Shown piece after piece: positions 34,948 to 44,632 of a stretch of 63,849 bases of DNA. The notes under the pieces are model-generated. The model was not told where the DNA came from. It ran no database searches and worked only from the letters and a program-made list of their open reading frames with translations. Both the position numbers and the translations under genes were made by a program. This DNA comes from Psychromonas algicola (GTDB lineage Bacteria; Pseudomonadota; Gammaproteobacteria; Enterobacterales; Psychromonadaceae). The stretch lies in the NCBI RefSeq assembly GCF_004378355.1, contig NZ_SNUB01000020.1:1-63849 (forward strand), read 5' to 3'. Every line of letters begins with the position of its first letter. Position 1 is the stretch's first letter.

Positions 34948-36075
34948 TTAACGCAAGTCATCCACGACTGCTAACATCGCGATCAATGACGCTTCACCTA
35001 ATTTAACTGAACGCTCAGGAGACCAGCCCATTGTTGGATCAGGTAAATTATCATTGTCTTTAAACGGCATTTCTAATGTATTCGCCAAACAATCAAAACG
35101 CTCTGCAACCCAATTTGTTGCAACAGTCATATTTGCTTCGCCAGGTGCATCAACATCGTAACCAAATTCAGATTGGAAATCTGCACTTGCTAACTTAAGC
35201 ACTTCAGAGAATCGCTCACGTAAATTAGCTAATCGTTCACTATAACTTGGCGCACCTTCAGATCCTGCTAAAAAGACATAAGGTAATGCTTCGTCTCCGT
35301 GTACGTCATAGAATAAATCAACACCCGTTTCTTCCATTTTTTTGATCACATGAAAAACTTCAGGGCTTTTATCTAAACTTGGATTTTGCCACTCGCGGTT
35401 TAAATTCATGCCTGCCGCATTCGTACGTAAATGTCCTCGCACACTACCATCAGGGTTCATATTAGGCACTATGTAGAAATTAGCTTTGTCTAATAATAAT
35501 TTACCCGTTGGATTGTCGCTATCAAGCAAACTATGCATTAATCCATCAACTAACCATTCAGCCATACTTTCGCCAGGATGCTGACGCGCAGTGATCCAGA
35601 TATTACGTTTGTTAGCATCATCATTACCAATTTTAACTAAAGTTAAATCGCGCTTATCAAGCGTTTCACCTAAATGTACCAAGCTTACTAAAGGATGAGT
35701 TTGTACTGCGGCTAATAAATCCTGATGACGTTCATAGCTGTAAGGTGCAAAGTAGGCAATCTGAATCGACTCACATTCTAATTGCGCAGCAATCGTTAAT
35801 TTACCTTCTTTATAAAAAGTAGGTAATCTAAACCAATGTTGGCGATCATACGAAGCCACGGCTTGATAATTTTCCCAGCCTTCAACATAAGAAGATTCGC
35901 CAGCATTTAAAATATTCAGAATATATTGCTCACCTACTGCACCTTCTAAGCGGAAGTTAAACCATTGAAAAAACTCGCCTCCTGCATCTGGACGTATTGC
36001 AAGTTGAATATCTTTTTTATCATCGGCATTAATAACGTCGATATTGCCTGAATCAAAATTAGCGGTGATGCGCAT
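34948..36075 (-). CDS. M14 family cytosolic carboxypeptidase-like protein
   Basis: This 375-residue zinc carboxypeptidase has an N-terminal beta domain (about 1-115) typical of the cytosolic carboxypeptidase (CCP/Nna1-like) branch. Zinc ligands are H166 and E169 in R-Q-H-P-G-E-S and H259 in D-V-H-G-D-E. The catalytic glutamate is E335 in N-T-L-E-M-P. The substrate motif N-P-D-G is present. It has no signal peptide, so it acts in the cytoplasm. The start at 36075 with AAGGAA upstream is chosen over an in-frame codon at 36153. Bacterial substrates are unknown. Confidence 0.87.
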   Translation of the reverse strand: MRITANFDSGNIDVINADDKKDIQLAIRPDAGGEFFQWFNFRLEGAVGEQYILNILNAGESSYVEGWENYQAVASYDRQHWFRLPTFYKEGKLTIAAQLECESIQIAYFAPYSYERHQDLLAAVQTHPLVSLVHLGETLDKRDLTLVKIGNDDANKRNIWITARQHPGESMAEWLVDGLMHSLLDSDNPTGKLLLDKANFYIVPNMNPDGSVRGHLRTNAAGMNLNREWQNPSLDKSPEVFHVIKKMEETGVDLFYDVHGDEALPYVFLAGSEGAPSYSERLANLRERFSEVLKLASADFQSEFGYDVDAPGEANMTVATNWVAERFDCLANTLEMPFKDNDNLPDPTMGWSPERSVKLGEASLIAMLAVVDDLR

Positions 36076-36344
36076 AGTTTTTCCTTTCTTAATGTGTAAG
36101 TTAGAGTTTCGATCATAAACGATTGTAAACAAACAAGGTAGGAAAACTAACAATCTAATTAGTGCTTTACACTCTAATCATCAACTTAAATAAACATTAA
36201 TTGATTCACAAAGAGGCTATTTTCTAGGTTTTTGATCGTGAATTTAAATAATAAAGACAACTTTTTCTAATTCCCGTGATAATATTTTATTTTTGTTTTA
36301 GTAAAACCATTTAATGAATCATCAACTTCTAAAAGGAAAAGCAA

Positions 36345-36737
36345 ATGGCAAAGGTTTGGATATTTTTATTTACAGCATTACTTTCCGGTTGTTCAATGAT
36401 GGACAAAGATGAAATTGATGACCTTCAAGAAATGGCTGAGCTATCTAATGAATATAAAGATATTACCTTAAATTGTTTAGTTGAAATGAAGCTTCAAAAA
36501 AGCAAAGGATGGGACAGTGAAAGTTGCGAAGTTTATAAAGTCATCGCTAAAACTGATATTCAAAAATATGCTTACGATATAAAAATCACTGCCGCCGCTT
36601 TTGCTCGCTACGCAAAGTCTGAAGGCGTAGATCAAAGTAATGTTAGAAAAGGTTTTAAAGAATTATTTACTATTGAAACCAACTTTAATGCGATTAAAGA
36701 GTTATCAAAAACAATTCAGTTAGCAACCAAAGAATAA
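36345..36737 (+). CDS. Small hypothetical lipoprotein
   Basis: This 130-residue protein has a short signal peptide ending L-L-S-G-C (Cys16), a lipobox. The mature part is helical and charged, with two further cysteines (in N-C-L and S-C-E) that could form a disulfide. I do not recognise the family. AAGGAAAAGC precedes the ATG. A hairpin follows the gene. Confidence 0.6.
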   Translation: MAKVWIFLFTALLSGCSMMDKDEIDDLQEMAELSNEYKDITLNCLVEMKLQKSKGWDSESCEVYKVIAKTDIQKYAYDIKITAAAFARYAKSEGVDQSNVRKGFKELFTIETNFNAIKELSKTIQLATKE

Positions 36738-36745
36738 AATCTCAG

Positions 36746-36778
36746 AATACTCACTCAATAAACTAAAGAGTGAGTATT
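36746..36778 (+). terminator. Hairpin between the lipoprotein and Bax-inhibitor-like genes
   Basis: AATACTCACTC pairs perfectly over 11 bp with GAGTGAGTATT around an 11-base loop. No T-run follows, so it may be an RNA stabiliser rather than a terminator. Confidence 0.5.
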
Positions 36779-36826
36779 TAACATCCCCGTTTAAAATTTA
36801 AGAACTCATACCTAAGGAAACACGTA

Positions 36827-37486
36827 ATGACCGACTCTGTATTTGATAGAACTGAAACTAATGATCAACGCATTAGCCCTTCGTTATATAACTTAATAAT
36901 CGGTTTAACCCTTTTGTGGGGCTTTACCATCAACTGGCTAATGGTTTTAAATATCTCTGTGGATTCAATTGCGAATATTAATCCTTTAATCTTCTTTATC
37001 GCTTACTTTGTTACATGCTTCACTGGTATTTATTTATTTAAAAAATCGAATACTCCTGCGATTAGTTTTCTCGGCTATAACTTGGTTGTGGTTCCCTTTG
37101 GCTTAATTATCAATTTAGTCGTTAGTCAATATGACCAAAATATTGTACTTGAAGCTATACGCGTTACCGCTTCTGTCACTGTTATTATGATGATATTAGG
37201 ATCATTATATCCAGCTTTCTTTAATAAAATTATCGGTGGATTAAGCATCGCCCTTATATGCGTAATTGTCGTAGAATTAGTTGAAATTTTCATTTTCAAA
37301 ACACATCACGACATTATTGATTGGATAGTTGTCCTGATTTTCTGTGGTTATATTGGATATGATTGGGCAAGAGCAAATGCGATCCCTAAAACCTATGATA
37401 ATGCGATTGATAGTGCAGCGTCACTTTACATGGATATCATCAATTTATTCTTACGAATTTTAAGAATATTAGGTAGTAGAAAGTAG
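36827..37486 (+). CDS. Bax-inhibitor-1 (BI-1/YccA)-like membrane protein
   Basis: This 219-residue protein has seven hydrophobic segments. Its C-terminus has the BI-1 pattern: Y-D-x-A-R/N followed by D-S-A-A-S-L-Y-M-D-I-I-N-L-F-L-R-I-L-R. The relatives are calcium-leak or pH-sensitive channels; the bacterial role is unclear. AAGGAAACAC precedes the ATG. Its stop overlaps the GTG of the next gene (TAGTG). Confidence 0.72.
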   Translation: MTDSVFDRTETNDQRISPSLYNLIIGLTLLWGFTINWLMVLNISVDSIANINPLIFFIAYFVTCFTGIYLFKKSNTPAISFLGYNLVVVPFGLIINLVVSQYDQNIVLEAIRVTASVTVIMMILGSLYPAFFNKIIGGLSIALICVIVVELVEIFIFKTHHDIIDWIVVLIFCGYIGYDWARANAIPKTYDNAIDSAASLYMDIINLFLRILRILGSRK

Positions 37487-37908
37487 TGTTGCAATTATTA
37501 AAAGCAAAAGCCTATGAATTGAAAAAACTAGCAGACTTTTATGCTGTCTGTGGTTATGGCGGTACTTTTAATAGTGATGACACTGTTTTTTATATACTTC
37601 AAGATAACAAACTTTGCGCAGTAGTTCGCATAGCCTCTGAACAAGGGATCCCAGTACTTAGAGGCATGCAAGTTTTACCTCATTTGCGCGGTCAACATAT
37701 TGGGAAGGAATTATTGAAATACATGATGTCTAAATTATCTCCCAATCAACTTCCTTGCTACTGCTTACCCCATTCCCATTTAATTAACTTTTATGGTGAA
37801 GCAGGTTTTGTTATTGCGGAGCCTTCAAATACACCTGAGTTTCTTATTAAGAGAAAGCAAAGCTATTTACAGCAAGGTTTAAAAATCGAACTGATGGTAA
37901 AAAATTAA
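37486..37908 (+). CDS. GNAT family N-acetyltransferase
   Basis: This 140-residue GNAT-fold protein has the acetyl-CoA loop V-L-P-H-L-R-G-Q-H-I-G-K-E-L-L at about residues 62-76. The substrate is unknown. The GTG start at 37486 overlaps the stop of the upstream BI-1-like gene, implying coupled translation; TTG at 37489 is an alternative. Confidence 0.78.
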   Translation: MLQLLKAKAYELKKLADFYAVCGYGGTFNSDDTVFYILQDNKLCAVVRIASEQGIPVLRGMQVLPHLRGQHIGKELLKYMMSKLSPNQLPCYCLPHSHLINFYGEAGFVIAEPSNTPEFLIKRKQSYLQQGLKIELMVKN

Positions 37909-37968
37909 TCCTATTCATCAATAAGGCAAAGTAAATCTACCACTAAGTATAAACTCATGGAGAGAGTA

Positions 37969-38673
37969 ATGATTAAAGCAATCTATTTTGACTTAGACAA
38001 CACACTGATACATAGAATCAAAAGTATTGAAGTTTACGCGGCTGCATTTTATCAAGACTTTGCCTCACAATTACTTGAAGCGTCCATTACAGATATTATT
38101 ACAATAATAAAAACTCAAGATAATGGAGGTTATTTAGCCAAAGATTCCCCTTACAAAACGGTAAAAGAAGCCGTTTCTGAAACACTTTATCAACAACTTA
38201 ATTGGCATACAGAACCGACTATTGAACAGCTTAAAACGCATTGGAATAACCAATTTCCGCTTTATTCAGTTGCTATGCAAGGCGCTAATGAATTACTACA
38301 AACTTTATCTGAACAAGGCTTTTATATTGGTATCATTTCAAATGGAGCACATGACACGCGATTAGCAAGAGCAGAAACACTAACGGCGTATAGCAAAGTT
38401 AACAAGTTAGTTAGTTCCGAATCTGCTGGCATTAATAAACCCGCTAAAGAAATCTTTATCAATACACTGACTGAAGCGGGATTCAAACCTGAAGAATGTT
38501 GTTACGTAGGCGATCATCCTATTAACGATATTGAAGGTTCACGAAATGCAGGATTAAAAACAATCTGGATAAAAGGTTTTCATGATTGGCCTAAAAATAT
38601 AAAACCCGCGGATCACTCCATTGAACATTTGTCTCAAATAATAGACTTATTATCATTAAATAACGCAATATAA
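37969..38673 (+). CDS. HAD-superfamily phosphatase (YjjG-like)
   Basis: This 234-residue HAD-IA hydrolase carries motif I D-L-D-N-T-L (Asp9 region), motif II I-I-S-N-G, motif III lysine in I-N-K-P-A and motif IV G-D-H-P-I-N-D-I. The helical cap is of the YjjG/nucleotidase type. It probably dephosphorylates a small phosphomonoester. The ATG at 37969 has GGAGAGAG upstream and is preferred over 37957. Confidence 0.85.
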   Translation: MIKAIYFDLDNTLIHRIKSIEVYAAAFYQDFASQLLEASITDIITIIKTQDNGGYLAKDSPYKTVKEAVSETLYQQLNWHTEPTIEQLKTHWNNQFPLYSVAMQGANELLQTLSEQGFYIGIISNGAHDTRLARAETLTAYSKVNKLVSSESAGINKPAKEIFINTLTEAGFKPEECCYVGDHPINDIEGSRNAGLKTIWIKGFHDWPKNIKPADHSIEHLSQIIDLLSLNNAI

Positions 38674-38687
38674 CCACAGAGAATACG

Positions 38688-39176
38688 ATGAAGCACACCC
38701 TATTCATATTACTACTGTTAACTAACCTTTTTATGTCTAACACCGCCTTAGCTAAAGTCGATCTGGTCAAAGTCGACAAGTCTGAGAACAAAATGTATTT
38801 ATTAGACAACGGACAAATAGTAAAAGAATATCACGTTGCTTTTGGTGAAAATCCTAAAGGGCATAAACAGCAAGAAGGTGACGAAAAGACGCCCGAAGGC
38901 ACTTATACCTTAGATTATAAAAAAGATGACTCTTCCTTTTATCGTGCCATGCATATTAGCTACCCTCAAGCAGCGGATAAAGAAAATGCTAAACAGCTTG
39001 GCGTTTCTCCAGGTGGATTTATTATGGTGCACGGACAACGAAATTGGTTAGGTTTTCTCTCCCCTATTACTCAACTATTTAATTGGACGAATGGCTGCAT
39101 CGCATTAACAAATTCTGAAATCGATGAGTTTCTAGATCTAGTTGAAGTTGGCACAAAAATCACAATTGAGTGGTAA
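38688..39176 (+). CDS. L,D-transpeptidase family protein (YkuD domain)
   Basis: This 162-residue exported enzyme has a signal peptide ending T-A-L-A and a YkuD domain with H-G-Q-R-N and the catalytic cysteine C137 in W-T-N-G-C-I-A-L. Such enzymes act on peptidoglycan: 3-3 cross-links, or attachment or removal of lipoprotein on the stem peptide. The short form resembles YafK/DpaA-type proteins. It begins 14 bases after the HAD gene. Confidence 0.85.
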   Translation: MKHTLFILLLLTNLFMSNTALAKVDLVKVDKSENKMYLLDNGQIVKEYHVAFGENPKGHKQQEGDEKTPEGTYTLDYKKDDSSFYRAMHISYPQAADKENAKQLGVSPGGFIMVHGQRNWLGFLSPITQLFNWTNGCIALTNSEIDEFLDLVEVGTKITIEW

Positions 39177-39213
39177 ATTACCCGTTTAAAATTAATGAGA
39201 TCAGAAAGCCCAT

Positions 39214-39252
39214 AAAAAAACCGCAACCCAATTTACTTGGCTTGCGGTTTTT
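39214..39252. terminator. Bidirectional terminator between the L,D-transpeptidase and TRAP genes
   Basis: AAAAACCGCAA pairs perfectly with TTGCGGTTTTT. The A-run and T-run on either side suit termination on both strands for the convergent genes ending at 39176 and 39288. Confidence 0.88.
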
Positions 39253-39287
39253 ATTTATCTAGGGTTCACTGCAAATAACAGTAAATA

Positions 39288-40667
39288 TTAACCGTAAACG
39301 AACTCAGGTAACCAAGTTGCTAGTTGCGGATAATAAGCGAGCAACCCAATAACAAATAGTTGAATGCCGATGAAAGGCACTACACCTCGATATATCTGCG
39401 GTGTGGAAACCGAATCGGGTGCGACACCTCGGAGATAAAAGAGTGAGAACCCAAAAGGCGGTGTTAAGAATGATGTTTGCAAGTTCAAAGCAATCATAAT
39501 ACCTAACCAAATTGGATCGATTCCCATGGTTAATAAAACAGGAGCAACAATTGGGATCACCACAAACGTGATTTCAATAAAGTCTAAGAAGAAACCTAAT
39601 AAGAACATGACTAGCATCACTAAGAAGACTGCACCAAATACTCCGCCCGGTAAACCTGTTAAGAATTCACGTACTAAATCATCACCACCAAATCCTCTAA
39701 ATACTAATGAGAAAATAGAAGCACCAATTAATATCATAAAGACCATAGCAGTGACTTCAGTAGTACTTCTTAATACTTGCCTTAAAATATTTAAGTTTAA
39801 TGTTTTCTTAAATTTAGCCAATATGATTGCGCCTACCGAGCCGACAGAAGCCGCTTCAGTCGGTGTTGCAATCCCAGCTAAGATAGATCCAAGTACTAAT
39901 ACAATCAAAGTAATAGGTGGAATTAAAACAGTCAATACCTGCATCCATAACTCTCTACTAACTTTGCGTTCATCAGCAGGAATTGGCGGTACTTTTTTCG
40001 GTGCAAAAAAAGCAATAAAAATAATATAAAGCGCATACAAAGCGACTAACAACATTCCCGGCACTAATGCACCTAAGAACAAATCACCGACAGTCACACT
40101 CTCAGGTGAAAAAATACCTTGGTCTAATTGCGCTTGTTGATAAGCCGATGAAATGACGTCACCTAATAACACCAGTACAATAGAAGGCGGAATAATTTGC
40201 CCCAAGGTACCTGAAGCACAAATAACACCTGTCGCCACTTGTGGAGAATAACCACGCTTAAGCATTGTCGGTAAGGCCAATAATCCCATAGTCACTACTG
40301 TTGCACCAACAATACCTGTGCTAGCCGCAAGTAACATCCCAACAACTAGAACGGATAAACCAAGACCGCCAGGTTTACCACCAAAGACTTGCCCCATGGT
40401 ATCTAGTAGTTCTTCTGCTATTTTTGACTTTTCTAGCATCACGCCCATAAATACAAATAAAGGGATCGCGATTAATAATTCATTAATTAAGATGCCTTGA
40501 ATACGATTGGGAATGGCTTCAAGAAAAACACTATCGAAGGTACCTGTTGTATAGCCAATTAAAGCGAACAACAATGCCGAACCAGATAAAGCAAAAGCCA
40601 CAGGGTAGCCAATTAATAAAATGACAAAAGCAAAAGCAAATAAGCCTAATGGAATAAGTTCAATCAT
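39288..40667 (-). CDS. TRAP transporter large permease (DctM family)
   Basis: This 459-residue membrane protein has about twelve helices, with conserved stretches such as I-P-L-F-V-F-M-G, G-A-T-V-V-T-M-G and I-I-P-P-S-I-V. It is the ion-coupled (usually sodium) channel of a TRAP uptake system. Its ATG overlaps the stop of the small-permease gene (ATGA). It is the last gene of the P-Q-M operon. Confidence 0.92.
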   Translation of the reverse strand: MIELIPLGLFAFAFVILLIGYPVAFALSGSALLFALIGYTTGTFDSVFLEAIPNRIQGILINELLIAIPLFVFMGVMLEKSKIAEELLDTMGQVFGGKPGGLGLSVLVVGMLLAASTGIVGATVVTMGLLALPTMLKRGYSPQVATGVICASGTLGQIIPPSIVLVLLGDVISSAYQQAQLDQGIFSPESVTVGDLFLGALVPGMLLVALYALYIIFIAFFAPKKVPPIPADERKVSRELWMQVLTVLIPPITLIVLVLGSILAGIATPTEAASVGSVGAIILAKFKKTLNLNILRQVLRSTTEVTAMVFMILIGASIFSLVFRGFGGDDLVREFLTGLPGGVFGAVFLVMLVMFLLGFFLDFIEITFVVIPIVAPVLLTMGIDPIWLGIMIALNLQTSFLTPPFGFSLFYLRGVAPDSVSTPQIYRGVVPFIGIQLFVIGLLAYYPQLATWLPEFVYG

Positions 40668-41230
40668 AATGCGTGTTCCTCTTCTTGCTCATCTAGTTCA
40701 AGCACTTGATTTTCATAACCTTTAATCACTAAAATTGCTTTTAGACTTTCTGCTACACCTTGTATAATCATCAATACAGGCATTAATAAAATACTTGTTT
40801 TAAATAGGTAACGAGCATTAATACCACCCGCTTCTTGTGAACCTTCTAAAATACTCCATGACGCTGCCACATACTCCCAAGCAATATAAAGAATAAAAGA
40901 ACAGGTTGGTAACATTAAAAAGATAAAGCCAAGTAAATCGACCCATGCTTTTTTCTTCGCACTCGCTGGACGATAGAAAATATCTACACGTACATGTGCG
41001 CCTTTAAGCAGCGCATAACCAGCCGCAAGCATGATCACATAATTATGAAAGTAAGTAATAGACTCTTGCATAAAAACAGAACCGGTATTGAATACATAAC
41101 GCATCACAACAACGGTAAAGGTAATTAATACAATAGCTAAAACAAACCAAGAGATAAAACGACCTAAAGCATCGCTAAAACGATTGATACTTTTGATCAA
41201 ATTAATTATTACAGGGGATGGGTTATCCAT
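40664..41230 (-). CDS. TRAP transporter small permease (DctQ family)
   Basis: This 188-residue protein has four membrane helices and the usual DctQ pattern (R-Y-V-F-N-T-G-S-V at about residues 46-54). It forms the stator with DctM. The start at 41230 (GAGAA upstream) is preferred over a TTG at 41242. It is downstream of the strong hairpin that follows the binding-protein gene. Confidence 0.88.
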   Translation of the reverse strand: MDNPSPVIINLIKSINRFSDALGRFISWFVLAIVLITFTVVVMRYVFNTGSVFMQESITYFHNYVIMLAAGYALLKGAHVRVDIFYRPASAKKKAWVDLLGFIFLMLPTCSFILYIAWEYVAASWSILEGSQEAGGINARYLFKTSILLMPVLMIIQGVAESLKAILVIKGYENQVLELDEQEEEHAL

Positions 41231-41287
41231 ATAGATTCTCAATCAAAAACTAAAAAACGATTATAACAGTCTCTATCATCAAAAGAA

Positions 41288-41325
41288 CAAGGGCTTAAAA
41301 AGCGTTGATTCATTTTAAGCCCTTG
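41288..41325 (-). terminator. Intercistronic hairpin between TRAP P and Q genes
   Basis: CAAGGGCTTAAAA pairs perfectly over 13 bp with TTTTAAGCCCTTG around a 12-base loop, between the stop of the binding-protein gene and the start of the small permease. On the minus strand it is followed by TTCTTTTG. It probably terminates part of the transcripts or protects the 3' end of the binding-protein RNA, giving more P than Q and M. Confidence 0.75.
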
Positions 41326-41363
41326 GAAATACTAAACAGTAAAATTAGACACTATCTATGTCA

Positions 41364-42449
41364 CTATTTTAAACTTCTTGCGTTTAAGAAAGCGCGTTCA
41401 GAAATATCATGCCATTTCATCACTTGGTCACGGTATGCTTTGTAAGAAGCGTAAACTTTTTTACTCATCTCATCTTTTTCTGATTCTTCTTTAACAACTT
41501 GCTCAGATAACTCATTTAATTTCTTAAGTACATCTTCAGGGTAAGGTAATATTTGAACATCACCTTTACTAGCAACTTGAGCAAGCGCTTGACTGTTACG
41601 TGTAGTGTATTCAGCTAACATATTTGCATTCGCAATTTTAGTCGCATTTAACACAATAGATTGTAGATTTTTTGGTAATGCTGCTAATGCTTCTTTATTA
41701 AATAATACTTCTACTGATGAACCCGGCTCATGCCATCCTGGGTAGTAGTAGTATTTAGCCGCACGATTTAAACCAAAAGCTAAGTCATTATAAGGACCAA
41801 CCCATTCAGTAGCATCAATCGTGCCTGACTGTAATGCTGGGAAAATTTCACTACCAGGTAATAAAACCGGTGTGCCGCCCGCACGTTTTAAAATTTCACC
41901 ACCTAAACCAGGGATACGCATTTTAAGCCCTTTTAAATCAGCAAGGCTATCAATTTTTTTATTGAACCAACCACCCATTTGCGCGCCAGTATTACCACCC
42001 GGCATTGGTAGTACGCCAAAGGGTTCGTAAACTTCTTGCCATAATGCAAGGCCACCACCATAGTAAATCCAACCGTTTAACTCTTGTGCTGTTAAACCAA
42101 ATGGAACCGTTGTAAAAAACTGTGCGGAAGGTACTTTGCCTTTCCAATAATAGGATGCACCATGTCCCATTTCAGCCGTACCGCGTGATACCGCATCAAA
42201 CACTTCTAAAGCGCCTACTAATTCTTTTGCGCCGTAAACTTTAACTTGAATACGACCATCACTCATTTCATTGATTAGCTCTGCTAATTCATTTGCGCCA
42301 GTCCCAACACCAGGAAAGTTTTTAGGCCAAGTTGTTACCATTTTCCATTTGTATTCTGCTTTAGCTGCATTCGCCATAAACGGGGTCAACAATACTCCCG
42401 CAATGGTGATGCCCATTCCTAAACGCTTCATTATTTTCTTCAACGGCAT
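41364..42449 (-). CDS. TRAP transporter substrate-binding protein, TakP-like
   Basis: This 361-residue periplasmic protein has a signal peptide cleaved near A-N-A-A or A-K-A-E. Conserved segments include W-K-M-V-T-T-W-P-K-N-F-P-G, A-L-E-V-F-D-A-V and G-T-A-E-M-G-H-G-A-S-Y-Y-W-K-G-K. These match the TakP branch, known to bind alpha-keto acids or lactate. The expected ligand is thus a small 2-oxo or 2-hydroxy acid. GAGGAATG precedes the ATG. It is the first gene of the operon. Confidence 0.88.
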   Translation of the reverse strand: MPLKKIMKRLGMGITIAGVLLTPFMANAAKAEYKWKMVTTWPKNFPGVGTGANELAELINEMSDGRIQVKVYGAKELVGALEVFDAVSRGTAEMGHGASYYWKGKVPSAQFFTTVPFGLTAQELNGWIYYGGGLALWQEVYEPFGVLPMPGGNTGAQMGGWFNKKIDSLADLKGLKMRIPGLGGEILKRAGGTPVLLPGSEIFPALQSGTIDATEWVGPYNDLAFGLNRAAKYYYYPGWHEPGSSVEVLFNKEALAALPKNLQSIVLNATKIANANMLAEYTTRNSQALAQVASKGDVQILPYPEDVLKKLNELSEQVVKEESEKDEMSKKVYASYKAYRDQVMKWHDISERAFLNARSLK

Positions 42450-42846
42450 TTTACATTCCTCGAGTAGTCATATTTAAATACGCTAATATCAGATAAAAGC
42501 ATATTGATTTTAATAAGGGGTAGTGATGCTAATCATTTGTTGCCAAGGAGTAAACAAATAGTGAATTATTTTGCATTAAATGTTTGAGTTTTTGACATAT
42601 CTCCGTCTAATTATTTAATCGAAGTACAAAAATCAAAAAATAACTGATTTACGGTCAATTAATAAAAACAAATACTCACTTCGAATTAATAAAATTTTTA
42701 TCACAAAAAAAGGGGGCAAAGTAGAAGAATCAACATAAACAACTTGATAATCATCTTCTCCATAGCATCATCCTAGTTTCTAAAAAATGAAAATTGGCTA
42801 CATAGTTTTCATTAACAACTTTTTATTAATACCTTGGATGCATAAA
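42450..42846. promoter_or_regulatory. Divergent promoter region between TRAP and ABC-2 operons
   Basis: About 400 AT-rich bases separate two divergently transcribed operons and must hold both promoters. A TTGACA hexamer at 42592-42597 is the only clear -35-like element; its -10 partner is not obvious. No palindrome or gene stands out. Confidence 0.4.
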
Positions 42847-43839
42847 ATGGAAACTGTGATTGAAGGTAAGCGCCTTAAAAAAACATTTAAAATCAGCAAG
42901 CGAGAAAAAGGATTATTCGGACACTTAGCAAACTTATTTTTACCTAAATACATCCACAAAAAAGCAGTCGATGATATTAGCTTTACCATCAAAAAAGGCG
43001 ATGCCGTTGGATTTATAGGTGCCAATGGTGCAGGTAAATCTACAACCATAAAAATGCTCAGTGGCATTTTGTCACCCACAGAAGGTAGCGTTACAGCTCT
43101 CGGTTTGAGTCCAGATAAAGATCGTATTGAATATGTTGCGAAGATTGGCGCTATTTTTGGACAAAAGTCGCAATTATCATGGGACCTACCCATTATCGAT
43201 AGCTTTGATTTACTGCAAAAAATCTACCGTATACCAGATCAAAAATACCAAGAAAATCTCGCAATGTTCACCAAAATTCTAGATATGAAAAGTTTCATAG
43301 AGCAACCCGTTCGCCAACTGTCACTTGGACAGCGAATGAGAGCTGATATTGCAGCCGCCCTGTTACATTCTCCGGAGCTTGTTTTCTTTGATGAACCGAC
43401 TATCGGTTTAGATGTTGTTGCTAAAGAGAAAATAAGAGAATTTATTCGTTATATGAATAAAGAACTCGGTGTCACCATCATTTTCACAACGCATGATATG
43501 CAAGACATAGAAAAAACCTGTGAACGCTTGATCATCATTGATCAAGGTAAAAAAATATACGATGGAACGGTAGCTGGTATTAAAACTCACTTTGGAAGTG
43601 AGCGAAAACTAGTGGTTAAGTTTGAACAAGATTACGACATATCTGAAGTCGCGAAGACTCCTTCTATTAAAATCATCAGTAAAAAAGATCGCAGTAAAGA
43701 ATTTCTATTCAAAAATGAAGATATCGAAGTAAAGTCGTTGATTCAGTATTTATTTGAAAACTATCAAGTCTCTGATCTAACGATCAGCGAACCCGATATT
43801 GAAGAAATTGTGAGGGATATTTATGACAAAGGTATTTAA
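42847..43839 (+). CDS. ABC-2 type exporter ATP-binding protein
   Basis: This 330-residue ATPase of the drug/polysaccharide-export type has Walker A G-A-N-G-A-G-K-S-T, signature L-S-L-G-Q-R, Walker B L-V-F-F-D-E-P and switch T-T-H-D. A C-terminal extension of about 90 residues follows, usual for this branch. The ATG at 42847 (GGA eight bases upstream) is the likely start; codons at 42787 and 42838 are in frame. It overlaps the first permease gene by 17 bases. Confidence 0.87.
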   Translation: METVIEGKRLKKTFKISKREKGLFGHLANLFLPKYIHKKAVDDISFTIKKGDAVGFIGANGAGKSTTIKMLSGILSPTEGSVTALGLSPDKDRIEYVAKIGAIFGQKSQLSWDLPIIDSFDLLQKIYRIPDQKYQENLAMFTKILDMKSFIEQPVRQLSLGQRMRADIAAALLHSPELVFFDEPTIGLDVVAKEKIREFIRYMNKELGVTIIFTTHDMQDIEKTCERLIIIDQGKKIYDGTVAGIKTHFGSERKLVVKFEQDYDISEVAKTPSIKIISKKDRSKEFLFKNEDIEVKSLIQYLFENYQVSDLTISEPDIEEIVRDIYDKGI

Positions 43840-44629
43840 TATTAGCGTCTACCTTGCCTTTACCAAAACAGTCTTCTTAAGCAAGATGGTTTACAAGTTT
43901 GATTATTTGATGGGGATTTTAAACACCTGCATTCAGTTGTTTATTGCCTGCCTAATATGGAAAACACTCTATGGCGCACAGGAGATTTTTAATGGTATCT
44001 CATTTTCGATGGTGGTAACAACGATCATGATAAGCCAAGGTTTAGCTAACGCTTACACGATTAACGATCAAATGGTTTCTAAAAAAGTTCATGATGGAAC
44101 GATTGCCTACACTTTATTACTGCCAATCAATTTTCGCGGGCAAATGTTTGCAGAAACCTTAGGTGAAATTTTATTCCGCTTAATCTCTAACTTTTTACCC
44201 ACCATTATCCTTTTCAGTTTTGTTATCGACATTTTACCGCCTGATAGCTTTGTTTCATTTTTATTCTTTATTGTTAGCGCCGTGTTAGGTTTTTTGGTGT
44301 TATGGATGATCAGTTCCATTGTGCAGTTCTTCGCATTCTGGATGATCAGTGTCTGGAGCCTTTCTACCATTAAAAATGTATTTATCACCGTATTATCAGG
44401 TGCTGTTTTACCGTTATGGTTTATGCCCGATTCAATCTTAAAATGGATTGAATATACACCTTTCAGCTCTATCTACTTCGTTCCCTCTCGTATCTATTTA
44501 GGTGATATTGCGCCTGCTGATGTAGGGGAGTTTTTCATTAAACAATCGTTATGGATCATTGCTTTGTATTTAATCAGTCATGTGATGTGGTTAAAAGGCA
44601 AAAAACGCATCGTGATACAAGGAGGTTAA
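43823..44629 (+). CDS. ABC-2 type permease (first of two)
   Basis: This 268-residue membrane protein has six hydrophobic segments and fits the DUF990-type ABC-2 permeases (ABC2_membrane_6) seen as pairs with one ATPase. The cargo is unknown; relatives have been linked to drug or lipid export. GAGG lies before the ATG, inside the ATPase gene. Confidence 0.8.
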   Translation: MTKVFNISVYLAFTKTVFLSKMVYKFDYLMGILNTCIQLFIACLIWKTLYGAQEIFNGISFSMVVTTIMISQGLANAYTINDQMVSKKVHDGTIAYTLLLPINFRGQMFAETLGEILFRLISNFLPTIILFSFVIDILPPDSFVSFLFFIVSAVLGFLVLWMISSIVQFFAFWMISVWSLSTIKNVFITVLSGAVLPLWFMPDSILKWIEYTPFSSIYFVPSRIYLGDIAPADVGEFFIKQSLWIIALYLISHVMWLKGKKRIVIQGG

Positions 44630-44632
44630 GCA

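Noticed and set aside
39526-40029. Long plus-strand frame of 167 codons antisense to the TRAP large permease
   Set aside because: It is a shadow of the permease codon usage, rich in Thr/Lys/Pro with no ribosome-binding site.
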